Assembly: GCF_037975245.1 (NCBI RefSeq)
Contig: NC_092574.1
Location: 21,105,713 to 21,169,712, forward strand
DNA: 64,000 bases
Reading direction: 5' to 3'
Origin: Apostichopus japonicus
Taxonomy: Eukaryota; Echinodermata; Holothuroidea; Aspidochirotida; Stichopodidae
Position numbers and translations under genes: made by a program. Of the stretch, positions 25,210 through 37,500 are shown in pieces; within the stretch, counting starts at the first letter, position 1; every line of letters begins with the position of its first letter. A model generated the notes under the pieces. The model saw only the letters and a program-made list of their open reading frames with translations, did no database searches and had not been told where the DNA came from.

Positions 25210-26060
25210 CCTTGCTGACCTCAAATGACCGTTGATCTCCACAAAGAATTACTGGGCTCTTATTACTGGGCTCATATGCCAATATGACATCTGATGAAAA
25301 TGCTTGTCTAATGAGTTTAACCTCTGCTGAACCCAAATGACCTGTACCCTCCACCAAAAACCATAGGGTTCTTGTACTCATTATATAGAAGCCATAGCCA
25401 TATATACCAGCTACTACAGTTTTATATCTGGAAATATCGTATTTATATAGTGTTCAAGTTTTGACACCTGGTGACTTTAAATGAACTCTGACCTACATCG
25501 AATCGTGTACAATCTATACAATACACAAGGCTATCATGACATGCATATATGAGCTCCTTTCATGTTCTGGTTCTGGAGATATAGCACATTGGATATATGC
25601 ACATTTTGTCCTCTGCTGACCTTTGTTTCCACCACAAACAATAGGGTTCGCTGAACTAATTACAGGAAATCCACGTGCCAAATATATGTACTGCATATGT
25701 AACCTTCTTGAGATATCATGTTTATATGATTTCACACTCCCCCCCCCCCCTCTGCTGACCTCAAATGACATTTGTCATGGATAGAAAACACTGCAGATCA
25801 TGTACTCACCAACGACAAGATATACACCAAGTTTGAACTTCCTGCAACTTCTATATCTTGAGATATTTTGTTAACAATATTTCAGACTGTGACCCGTGCT
25901 GACACCAGATGACCTTTGACCAATACCAACAACAATTCCAAACCAGTTCAACCTACATACCAAATATGAAGAGTTCCCCAGTTATCCTTCTGAAGTTAGA
26001 GCGTTTAGGAGCAAGTTTCACAAAAACACACATGCCATCACCATCGCATAGATTCATTCT
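25210..26060 (+). repeat. Degenerate tandem array, about 140-bp unit, GCTGACCTCAAATGACCTTTGACC type
   Basis: Six monomers start near 25213, 25322, 25469, 25610, 25750 and 25897. The unit begins CTGCTGACCTCAAATGACC and continues with a CCACCAAAAACAATAGGG-like block, a CCAAATATGA block and TTCTGGAGATATAG. Poly(C) tracts precede the first and the fifth monomers. Intervals are 109, 147, 141, 140 and 147 bp. Related TGACCTTTGACC units occur inside the 36.2-38.5 kb duplication and near 46.9-47.1 kb. Confidence 0.75.
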
Positions 26061-26099
26061 GCATTCAGCAAAGAATCAAAAAGTCTCTTCTCGCGAAAG

Positions 26100-27110
26100 C
26101 AAATGCTTTTAGATTGGTTTTTTATCGATATGATAACAGCCAGCAATGAGTCATACCCATGGTCATACCACATCTCCGTCCCGGTAAAGTTTACAATGTC
26201 TCCCGTCTGCAAACTACCGAATGTTAACAAGACTTTAATTTAAAGGAGTCTATGTTTGGAGGAGGCGTGGTGGGGGCAGGCGCGGACCTTGTTAAATTTA
26301 CCCTCCATGTATTATTTGCTATGATCAATTGATTTGAATATTGAATTTTAATATCATTTGACCTTCAGTTCTTTTACACTTCAATTCTTTAATGAAGTCA
26401 CTGCACTATTTGTATATACAATGAACCTCTTCGGAAAAAAGAAGATTGGTACCGAATGAATAAGTTTGATGAAAAACTTGAAATCTTCAGTAAAGCATGA
26501 TCCATATTTATTGACCATGCATATCTCGACCATCTACGAATATATATATATTTTTCTTTCTATATCTATATCAGCGGAAATGTCAACATATTTAACTTTG
26601 TTGGAAGTTACAACGCTTGATTAGACAAGTAATCTCAAAAGATATCACAGCCTGCAAAAGTCAAAATAATATTTATACCACAAAAAAAGAAAGAACCCCC
26701 CAAAAAAACATTGCGAGAGATTGGAATCTTCCCCGCAAGTCCAAACAAAACTGGCTATCCACGTTGATGACTGAATACCCACAGGGCACCTGGAAGAAAT
26801 ATCAACAGTATACGTGAGATTAAAAGAGATTGGATTTAAGGATTATTTGATCTTTTTTGAAGCCAAACTTTATCGATGATGTCCTTGGCCATTTTGGATC
26901 GTAATAATAGTTGTTTATAGTTCAATGTTCTATAACGAATGTGTGAGATTATTGAACAATAACAAGAAGAAGAACAAAAGACAACAAGAACGAAAATGAA
27001 AATGTAAGAAAATAGAAAGAAAAGATAAAAAATGAGAAATGAATGCGGAAGGACGAACAGAAGAATAGGGTCTCATTTCAAAAGTCCTATTCAAGTTTGT
27101 CATATTCCAA
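26100..27110. other. Intergenic stretch, no gene recognised
   Basis: A 66-residue basic frame at 26617-26817 is without family resemblance. Nothing else is supported. Confidence 0.45.
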
Positions 27111-27115
27111 TTCAC

Positions 27116-27308
27116 ATCTGGGACAATTTTTTCTTTTTAAATTGTTTCTTCATTTCATGCTTCAAAGCACTTGTACTGGCAGTACTAATATCCTGTTTCT
27201 ATCAGAAAAATGTTAGAGACTGCTGAAACTGTCAGTACGAGGGTTCGAAGCATGATTTTGGACGACAGTATACAGTGGCATTATAGTATTAGAAAAATTG
27301 TTTCAACT
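27116..27308. mobile_element. Foldback MITE, diverged complete copy (193 bp)
   Basis: The left end is CTGGGACAATTTTT and the right end AAATTGTTTCAACT. Inside, CATGCTTCAAAGCACTTGTACTGGC is answered by TGTCAGTACGAGG and TTCGAAGCATG. Length and order match the 14761-14955 copy. Confidence 0.75.
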
Positions 27309-27680
27309 GTCTGTTCAAATTGTAAATAATCATTTATGCATTTCAAATCAGGGTTAAAAGAAGCTGCAAATCCAAACCATCATCTTTACATAGTAGAGAT
27401 TGTTTGACGAACAACTACCTCAAATATCTAAGAAAAATATTACTCTCAAGATATCTGACTTTCAAAGTCATTCCACATGGATCAGCCAGTTTGTAAAAAA
27501 ATCTATATGTCATTGAACCACTACGAGGTAATTTTAACCATTTAATTTCCATTTTCCCTGTGAATTTTCATTTGATATTTTTTTCACAAACAAATGTGAA
27601 CAGTGTTGACCAGAAACCAGGATTTAGCTCCAATATTTAACATTTGCAAAATCAAACCCTGTAACAGGAGGTTAACATTG

Positions 27681-28058
27681 CAATAATACAGTGGCGTAGG
27701 AAGGTACTTTTGAGTGGGGGGGGGGGGCTGAAGACTGATGGCCGGCCTGGGGGAGGGGTCTAAGGGGAGGGGGTGTCCCCTCCCCTTTGGAATTTTTTTG
27801 CATTTCCAGGTGGCCTCAGATGCAATTTGGTGCAATATAGCACACTTCAACACCCACTCCATTTTGTAAAGAATTTTGCATTTTCACCTGGCCTTAGATG
27901 CAATTTGGTGCTTCAAATGAGATTTTTTTTCTCATTTGGAAATAAAAAAGGGGTTTTCTGACTTGCGGAGCGGGGGGGGGGGCGGAACGATACTTCCGCC
28001 CCCCATATTTTTCACTGGGGGGGTGGCGCCCCCCGGTTCCTACGCCCTTGCAATAATA
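27681..28058. mobile_element. hAT-type nonautonomous element with 8-bp target duplication
   Basis: The element spans 27689-28050 (362 bp), flanked by CAATAATA on both sides (27681-27688 and 28051-28058). Termini are CAGTGGCGTAGGAA and TTCCTACGCCCTTG, inverted repeats matching at 12 of 14 positions. Terminal CAG and an 8-bp duplication are hallmarks of hAT transposons. The duplication has a central TA, the preference reported for the Buster group. The interior is G- and C-rich with no transposase. Confidence 0.88.
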
Positions 28059-28161
28059 AATGAAAACCATAAAACCTTGAAGCATATGGGTCCTGATATC
28101 ATACTTAGACTTACTCAAGTCTTCTACTTTATGTGTGAAAGAAAACTGAATCTTCTGATTT

Positions 28162-28690
28162 CTCTAAGACAGGGGTTACCTAACTGGAGTTCATGAAACC
28201 CCAGGGGGTGCGTGAGTCCGTCCCAGGGGGTTCGTGAGATGTTTCTGAAAGTCCAAACTAGCGTACTTTTTGTTGAACTAAAATCTGATATATCATATAA
28301 TTTAGTAATGTACAAAAGTCGTACCCATCGACAAACTCTTTCGCGTTCCGTACGCATATGTTGCCATAGTAGTACCGTACCGTGCATGTGATAAAAAAAA
28401 AACAGGAGCATCCGTCTCATCGTGTGTCATGGGTGATCGATGCGTGATACAAATTCGTGATTTGATCTTGAAGTTTCCAAATAAATATTTGTTCATCTCT
28501 TGTTTTTTTTCATTACATTATTACACTATGAACTCGATCTTTTACCAAGCATTGTTATGCGTATTATGGTATAATAATGACTCAGATCGTGTCTCGAAAA
28601 GTTGGGGTTCGTGGACAACTCTGACATCCACAGGGGGTTCGTGGGGGGGGGGGGGAGGTGGGATAAAGTTAGGGAAACCCTGCTCTAAAA
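28162..28690. mobile_element. hAT-type nonautonomous element, 513 bp
   Basis: The element spans 28170-28682. Termini CAGGGGTTACCTAACT and AGTTAGGGAAACCCTG form imperfect inverted repeats. The flanks CTCTAAGA and CTCTAAAA are an 8-bp target duplication with one mismatch, again with a central TA. The sequence GGGGGTTCGTG recurs near both ends. No transposase frame is present. Confidence 0.82.
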
Positions 28691-28906
28691 TGTGCAAGTA
28701 AGACTCTTGTTATCTGTTACTATGCTTCATCGCACAAACCAACTTCGATGGTTGGGTTTGCCTGCCTCTCTCATTCAGAAAAGTAAAGTATGTGTGAAAT
28801 ATTCCATAAGCCTTAACACTAACAGGTATTTCATTGTTCCAATTAGACCTAATCACTATGTGGCATTAACTTTCATCCCGATTCTTACATGTAAAATAGA
28901 CTACGA

Positions 28907-29177
28907 ATAGGGGGCGCTGTGGTCAAGGCAGTGGACTTGTGATCTAAGGATTGTAGGTTCGAGTCCTGGCCAGATCATTGCGTTGTGTTCTTTAGCATTG
29001 CCTCTGTTCACCCAGATGAAGAAATGGGGACCTGCGAGGTAACTTGTAATTATAGTTGCGCGCCGGTTTGTGGCTGCAACCTATGGGAATTCCCCCAGGA
29101 CTTCAACTTTAGCTTTCTGCACCAGGAGTGTCAAGTTGACAGATATGGCGCGTTATAAGTGGCCACTTTATTATTAT
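28907..29177 (+). mobile_element. tRNA-derived SINE, full length
   Basis: It has a polymerase III B-box GGTTCGAGTCC at about 28956 with a tRNA-like A-box region TGTGGTCAAGGCAGTGG upstream. A conserved body follows (CACCCAGATGAAGAAATGGGGA and a GCGCGCCGGTTTGTGGCTGC block). The 3' tail is GGCGCGTTATAAG, then a TTA microsatellite. The tail matches the 3' end of the LINE fragment at 22064-22105. No target duplication is clear. Confidence 0.82.
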
Positions 29178-29179
29178 TA

Positions 29180-31155
29180 TTTAAATGTGCCGTGGAATCC
29201 TCGACTGCCGGTTCTTGGTTATTGTTTCTTTTACAAAAAGTAACCAGAATATTTGTGAGATATTCAAAAATTATTGTAAGGCAAATACAACAAGTAAACA
29301 ATATATCTTGTATTGTTCGAAGATATCATGTATTCATAAACAAACTCAATATTGAGTATACAGAGGCTGGGGTTATAGATTACCACATACAGTAGAAAAG
29401 AATAATTGCGAAAGTATTCAAGGCTCATGAAAAATTCGGACGGAATGCTGAAAAAGGAAAAAATACTTCGCAATACCAACACTCTTTTATAAAGTATAGA
29501 GTACATAAATATCTGACACATCTCCGAAATCTGAATATTAATAACAGTTTAAAAATAAATTTAGCGTTTGAAAACTGGCATTAATGTGAAGAACAATTTA
29601 AGAGCATTAAATAAAGTTAACTATAAGAAACATGGACTCCAAAAACTTAAAACCTCTTTCCATATACAGTAGTAAAAATACTCTGGGATAACAATTTAAT
29701 AGCCTTCTTTGTACAGTTCTCTTACAAATACTAATGATACTAAAATCTCAAATAGCAAGTGGTATAGTCCAGTAAATCTAGGGCTCACAATATCATTTTT
29801 CAAGCCATATATCCATCCACTCCACTCCACTCCCCTCCCTCCCACCCCCCCCCCCCACAACAAACACACATATACACTCTGAAAAATTAAAAATATCTGG
29901 AAATGCTGCAGCTTCTGAAAAGTGTCTGGAACCCCAAAAAGGGCTCAACCACCAACAGCCCCTGCAATATCCTTCATGCCTGTGCAAGTAGAACTTTGCC
30001 AGTGCAATGCTTTATGCTGTTAACTCAACCGGTTGCCTTAAAGCTTTTCAACAAACTTACTAACTGGATCTAACTTCTGGCTTTTGATAGATTCCAATCT
30101 CTCCTGCAATGTCAGTAATGCTCTCAATAATTTGCAGTTGCTTCCCTGGCCTCGACAAATACTTTTAAAAACTACTCTTTCTTTGACTCCAGGAGACAGA
30201 ACCACTCGGTTTATTCTTGGTCAAATATATACATTTTAAGACATAACTGCATGACTTAGAACAATCCTGTCCAAAACGATATCGGAATAGTCAGTGAAAG
30301 TGTAGTTTGCTTATAAGTTCTGCACAGTTACAGGAATCACTATTCAGCTCTTCTAAAACAAGGGAATGTGAGAGAAAAGTAATTTCAAAAGTGATAAAAT
30401 GACTTATCCATCAAATGGGTTATCTTGGGTTAATGCTCATTTAGAAAAGGTATGATAGTCTTCCATTGCCAGTTGGGGTCTCCAGGCGTCCCCGAAATAG
30501 GCCGGACTGTCCAGAACTTTAGTGCACTGTCCTCCATGACCTCTGGTCAGAAGGGTGTATGTTCTGCATTTCTAAATGCAAGGATCTGATGCAAAGCTAA
30601 ATAATAATCCGTGTTTAATAATAAGAGAATCCCAGTGCTTAAGTTCTGTAAATAATAAACAATGTTTTGCTATTGAATTTACCCTTAATGTGGTTGTATT
30701 ACTTATGCTGGATATTATTTGGCTTGGTCAAAATTATGACCAGTAACAGTCCTGCAGCTTAAATATCATTATCAAATTACCTTTGACACTGTGTCATCCC
30801 ACAAATTATTAACTTATTACTTTGAGTGCAGGGAACGGATAATAACAGTTGAGATATTTAGCAGAGTATTATATATTCCTGCATTGCTATGTCCAGTATA
30901 AGGCCAAAGCCATGGTTATGGGTACAGTGGACAACATGAAAACAAAGATTTTGTTGCACTTTACAGTTAATCATGTACGACAGGCTACAACCGTCTTGTT
31001 GCATTTCCTCCAGTGCAGGTTACCTTTTAACAACCAAAAAAACAAAAGCTGAAAAAAGTCAAAGTCAAAATTTTCTTAATATAAACATTTTACTTCATCT
31101 TAACCACAAAATGTGAACTACAGTACAAGAAATGTGTGTAAAATTTGAGAGGAGA
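29180..31155. other. Intergenic stretch downstream of LRRC51
   Basis: No exon or element is recognised. A poly(C) run lies at about 29844-29857. Confidence 0.5.
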
Positions 31156-31158
31156 CTT

Positions 31159-31164
31159 TTTATT
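31159..31164 (-). terminator. Candidate polyadenylation signal of LRRC51
   Basis: TTTATT on the plus strand reads AATAAA on the minus strand, 117 nt downstream of the LRRC51 stop codon. Confidence 0.5.
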
Positions 31165-31280
31165 AAATACATTATCCATATTAAGACAGCCACAATCCAC
31201 ATCCCCTTTACTTGAGAAAAGTTCAAACACCCATTTCAACATTAATTTTTGTTTGCTCATTCAAATCTTCAATTATCTCT

Positions 31281-31577
31281 TCATCCATCCTCTTGGCTTT
31301 TCTTCTTCTTTCCCCGTCTCCTCTTACCGTACATCTTACCCCAAGTGATGGCATCGTTCCGATCGGCCTTCGTGACCACGCTAAAGTCCAAGTTTTTCAG
31401 CCCGGGTAATTTGGAGAGGACGTACTGCCTGTAGCCTCCTTCTTCGACGATTGGATTACCGTGTAGCGTGAGATCTTGTAAGTTTGTCAGACTGGTCAGT
31501 TTATCGACCTCTTGTACCTGGTAGATGCCGTTGCCGTGGAGGTAGAGAAATTTGATGCTGGGATAACTGCAGATTTC
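31281..31577 (-). CDS. LRRC51: LRRC51 coding exon 3 (C-terminal)
   Basis: Acceptor CCTCAG precedes GAAATCTGCAG. It encodes EICSYPSIKFLYLHGNG through the terminal basic KRRRGKKKKSQEDG and stop TGA (31281-31283). It carries the last LRRs and the capping motif with TKADR. Confidence 0.93.
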   Translation of the reverse strand, partial: EICSYPSIKFLYLHGNGIYQVQEVDKLTSLTNLQDLTLHGNPIVEEGGYRQYVLSKLPGLKNLDFSVVTKADRNDAITWGKMYGKRRRGKKKKSQEDG

Positions 31578-34500
31578 CTGAGGGTAATTTTGCAAACAGA
31601 AAAAAATAAATATTAAAACAAAGCTGAAACCAGCTCACAGCTAAAAAAGACATTTGATTGTTGGGGGATAATTACATATATATATTGCTTGAAGTGAAAT
31701 ACTAAGTAATAATAAACAAGACAGCATGGAAATGACATGAAACACAAAACAAACAACCTTGAGGAAAGGTTTGGCTTATGCTTTATTGGGAAAAACTAAA
31801 GAACCAGAGAACACATGTGAAAAGGTTTAGGATGTTATGATAACATTATCACATAACTCTTGACAGTATTACAAGAATGATCAACCTTGAGGAAAGGTTT
31901 GGCTTATATTGCTGTATTGGGAAAACCAAAGAACCAGAGAACACATGTGAAAGGTTTAGAATGTTATGATGACATTTATCAGATAATACTTGACAGTATT
32001 ACAAGAATTATAACTGATGGAAACCAACATCAAGTAAGCTGAGGTTGACATTTAGGGATTTAGGGATGGTCTATATCCCTGATGATGTATCATTTTAAAA
32101 TTGATTGGAAAAGAGAGTGAGGGTAGAAGCACTCAGGTACAGTACTGTGCAAACCAAAGATATTTAAGAAACTTAAAAAAAAAGATATAGAAAAAAGTGA
32201 AGTTGAAAATAGTCAATATTGCATTTATAGGTCGATAAATAGAAACTCCTGCACTGGAAGGTATTGTGTATCATGAATTTAGTGAATTAAAACGGTAGTT
32301 CAGAGTCATGTCAACTTTACAGCTGCCATTTTGTAATCAGTAAAGAGAAATTTGAGCGCTCCCTTGAACAAACGTCCATACGGTTAAAACCTACAGTATG
32401 GATGCCACATGAGGAAGGTCGACTCTTAAAATACAGAAAAGAACATTCGATCTACGGAAGAATCATCTACCGTAGATAAACCCTGGCACAATGACATGAT
32501 TTGAATTGGCGTTAAAAGACTAGAAAAGGAAAAAAAAACAGAGTTTTTGCCTGCTTTATCTCCAAACTCAACCACGTGGAACAACAAGTGTAAAACAGGC
32601 AGCTGCATATACATCCCATAGTCACCAGAGTAGACATCAAACCTGTCGTCATGATTAGCAGATTACAAATTGCAGGAGGATATCTGTATCGATCGTTATA
32701 ATGACGCCGAAAAAGCAGGCCGGGGAGATCTCTATCAGCTGGCATTTAATTGTCAGTTAGCTGAGAGCAAATAACTATCAAAGCTCGGCATACATACACG
32801 CAGAGACAAATACTAGTATCGTAAACATCAAACCCGAGTGATGGAAAACAGCTATTGTTGGCAAAGGGAAAGAAATTAATTTGGGGGAGATATGAAAATT
32901 GGACAAATTCATCTTCTGACTTAAAACGCAAACTTGTGTTTATTTGGCAGGATTTTCTATTTAATCGCGTCGAATGTGGCTTGTATCGACATATTAATGG
33001 ATTCCACATGCTGAGCGTGTTTCAAAATTACCTGATCTGATGTTAAGAAGACAAATTATTGACAGGCCCTTCTCAGGAATGTCGTATGTCCACAATTTAA
33101 ATTTAATTTGGACTTAAGGATACGGTGGCAGCATGATTTACTTTTTAAACTAACATTAGAAAGCGATACACACATCATACAGTATGTCAACATTTACCAA
33201 AGATTTGTTGCGCTGTTCAGCTAATTTAATTCCACCCAGTCGATTCATGACGTATCAGAATATTTAAAGCTGGAAATGTAAACAGCTGACATGTGGTAGA
33301 AATTAATACAAATACAGTATTATTTTCTTAAATTTACAAAAAAAAACAACAACAGTGAAGATCGAAACTCTAGTTCCAAATATAGAAAGCCCTCTGTACG
33401 GTAAAGAGCTCACTGAGATTGCTATAGCTTATGTGTTTCCTGATCCAGCAATTTAATACAGTAGCATGAGAGTGCTAAGGTTGTGGGGAGACAGGTAAGC
33501 AAGGAGCAAGTAATAACGTGACTTAGGAGAATAACCCCAGATTGTATGGGTACTAGCTCGAAGGAGACAGAACACAGCCCTCATCTTTTATTCTTTGGCT
33601 TATATATTCAAGGAGAACAATGAAGAAACAACTCCCCCAAATAGGTCAGAAAGATCTTGCTACGATTGGGAGATAATCAGAGATGTCCTACAGGAATTAG
33701 TTTTGAAAGTTGTTTTTCATTTGGAAATCTTTTCTATCAAAATGTCGCTAGGATCTGTACATTTTACTATTCTCGTTGTTTTTCTTTTCACATTTTCAAG
33801 ACCGTTCAAATGTTAACGAATGTTGACACTCTCATTTTAGGTAATGTTAACAGCTTTGACTATTATTTTTGATTTTAAGCATAATTTGCAAAACCCATCT
33901 CCATTTACAGGAAATAACAATTGTAGTAATGGAAGAAATCAAAGCTAAATAATGGTAAAGTCCATGTGGCTGAATGATTTATATATTTAATATATACTTG
34001 ATCGAGTCTTCAGCACTGCTTACGGTAGAACATTCAATCTCTGAGATCTCCCACAATACGATGACATTTCTTTACAGTTTGGCAAAGTTGTTCTTGATAT
34101 TAATCTTCATCACATACAGAAGAACAATGACGATGGTTCACAGGAGTTTTCGTCTCTTTTAATATTGTATGTGCCAATTGGGATCTTCGGCCACGCCCCT
34201 AAGTCAAAAGATGGGTGCCATCATATCGGTCCTTATCAAGTTCCACAAAACTTGACAAGCTCCAGTCTCTGAAATCACTGGGAATTCCTTAAAATTGAGA
34301 AATCTCTGACGGAAACGTCTGGGCAAATGACCTGCACATTCCTTAATTCGCACAAAGTGTGACATATTCGAGCTATCAATTTTAGGTTTTTATCACTCAA
34401 AACCGGCAAATTTTGCAGTACAGTAACGAAATGTCACCCACCGTTCGTTTGCTACAGTACGCAAAATTTGCACTAAATTACTGTACTACCTGGAGCACTG

Positions 34501-37500
34501 TATATATGTATGCAGTATGTTGCTTTAATGGTGACATTAAGTACTGACAAACATCATTCTTGAGAGAATTTTTCAGGAGGTTGTATTAAAAGCCTGCAAG
34601 TTGAACATTTTTGTTCTGTGTATTTGTCTATTTGTTTGCTATTGTAGGTAGCATCTCTGCAGCACAAAAAATTAAAAAAGACTGTGACATTCCCAAACCT
34701 GCTAATTTCACGGTTAAAGTTGCAGTTAAAATAATTTCATAAAATTGACACAGAAATATCGGCATGCATCAGTTCACCGACACCCACTGTGCCAGTCGAG
34801 AAATTGTTTGCATTCAATCAAATTCCAAGGGACTTGCCAATAAGATGTAGCAATCCACTGTATTGTACACAACAGAAATCATCTTTAACAGCTAACAACA
34901 ATCGACTCCGCGTTACTTTCCGAAATGAGACAATTTACGTACGATATATCACATTGCACACTGGTCAGTTAATCATAACTAACAAGTACACTAAAGGTAT
35001 TCAACCTCTCTCCTATCAAATTATGTAAAAATCTACATACATTAAAGTGCTTTGTAAAGTATGTTAAAAACTAATTTCTTCTTTTTCAAGATTAATTCTC
35101 ATTGAAAACATTTCGTTTGAAGTCACCAGATCAAATTTCCGTTCAAAACATCAATTAGGAAAAAAAAAATGAAAATCTTGTTAAATATCGGCTTAAACAA
35201 AAGAGCTCATATGGGATTATTCATATACACATGTACAGTATACTGTACAGATCTGTAGGTACAGTACTATTTCAATATTGGGCAGAAAATCCTGGTCACA
35301 TTAATAAATTAGTATTGAAAAGCATCTCTGCCTCTTATTATAGAGTCCGGTGATGTAGATGAACATCTGTGGCAACTCCTTCATACAGATGAATTTACTT
35401 TGCAAATTCTGTATCATCTGCTGTATTTTTCCCCCCATTGATGACCTTACGTACAGTATGCACTTCAGTTGTCTGCTCAAGTTAGCTAATATTATTAATT
35501 GCTGTTATTGGACACCACTGTTAATCAAACAAACCATACAAGAGTCACATATCATGGGGCCCTGCAACTACGTTAGTATCTAGACGAGCAAGCCAATCAG
35601 TTTAGGGCAAAAGGTAGGAAAATTGACTTGGATCTTGATTGAAATGGCATAGGACCATGTGCAGCGATTTTTCAGCTTTCGAAAGGAGAACTAACGCAAT
35701 TTTCTACATTTTGAAAGGGCACCGAGGCGTTTCCTTCTGTCATAGAAAACATGTACAAATATGACACAGGAAAGGGATATCTTTTTTCCCCCCTTTTCTT
35801 CCTTGCCACAAGTTTGATTATAGCATATTCCCAGACCATGCAGAGTCGCTCAACAGTTTGTGCTTATATGTTTCATGTGGCTGCTTCATACTGGCTGTTT
35901 CCTGGTGCAAAAGTCGTGAGGCCTGATTTAGTTTGATAACTACTAAGGGCATCTACAGCAACTTGATTAAAGGGGCACGGTAGTGCTTGCCTTAAAAATA
36001 AGAGGACATTTCTCTTTTTTTTGAAGGCAGTGTGGCAGCTGTGAGAATAGCGGCGGCAAATTGCTATCAGTTACTTCATACCCTGGTTATGGTACATGTA
36101 CACAGTAGGATAAAAATATATCTGCAGCCTAACCACAGGACATAACCTAAAGAAAACAGCGACTGTCTTTAAGCAAAATGATGAGACAAAGTGTACAGTT
36201 GTTTGATAAACTCAATAAACTAGAGCACCAATGGTGCAGAAGCTCATACCTTTTCAAGCTTAAAAATGTATGGCCCACAAAACCAATTTTGGGCCCATGA
36301 GGGATATCCCCCCCTCCGTTAGAAGAACCCTGGCCACACCACTGGCTATAATTCCTATTTTCCCCTTTAAATCCTATTTTACCCACTCTCTCAGACAATA
36401 CCACTGACCTACCCTATTAAACTTTCTCCCCTCTACCTGAGCAGAAATAACTTCACAAGGACTCCCTATACAACTTCACAAGCTGCCTGCATACCTCAGG
36501 CTCAAAGACTTCTAAGAATCGGCAAGTGCTGATTGGCTATAGGGCTCTCATGCTTACAGTTCAACAGTTAATAACAACTCCCAGTCCTGCTTTAATTCCA
36601 CTAACAGCCTCTGCAGAGCTTAAACACAAATGTAAACAAACACTGCAGAGGGTGGGAGACAAATTAAAGGAGCTTTGGCAAAAAGTGAAGGCTCAGATTT
36701 TTTTAAACAATGGGGATTAATTGTAATTAATTAACTTTTGACCAAAAATTTTTAGGCATCGCCTTATTCATACACCATCCAACAATCATCAGTTCAACTT
36801 TGAATATGATCCATCAAAATCTTGAGGAGATTGAGATAATTGAAAATATTACAAAGAATGATCCTGGATGACCCCCTAAATGACATTTGACCTCAATTTT
36901 CCGAACACACCTCGTAACTCTCATCCCGAGGAACATTGTGACCAAGTTTCATTATAATTGGCCATACACTGTACGAACAGGAGCAATTTGAAAATATAGG
37001 GCCGCGGCCCGGGCCACAAAAGACCCCTAGTTGATCTTTGATCTCAAATTCATGAACACCCTGAAGGTAAAACTACCATAGTACTATCGTGACAAACCCT
37101 CAACATTGTACCATGGAATCTGTAGGAGAAGAAGCATTTTGCGTATTTCCACAAAATGGCCCATTACGGCCCACAGGTGATCTTTGACCCCAAATTTTGG
37201 ACCATCTCTGATGGCCCTATACCCAATAGTCCTTGTGTCCAAGTTTCATGAAATTCCATCAAACACTGTGCGAGTGGCAGCGGTTTTACCAATTGTTGAC
37301 GGATAGAGTGATAGAATGATAGACGCCGCACTGTAACAATAGCTCACACCAGCATGCTGGTATGAGCTAACTAGAGCACCAATGGTGCAGAAGCTCATAC
37401 CTTTTCGAGCTGAAAAATGTAGGGCCCACAAAACCAATTTTGGGCCCGTGAGGGATAACCCCCCCCCCCCACCTCCGTTAGCAGAATCCTGGCCACACCG

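Noticed and set aside
26617-26817. Short basic protein
   Set aside because: No family resemblance, no splice context and no Kozak-like start.
31145-31434. Plus-strand open frames across LRRC51 exon 3
   Set aside because: They are shadows of the real minus-strand exon.
36526-36720. 64-codon frame repeated at 37685-37879
   Set aside because: It is present twice only because the 1.15-kb unit is duplicated. It has no known domain and no sign of selection that I can see.
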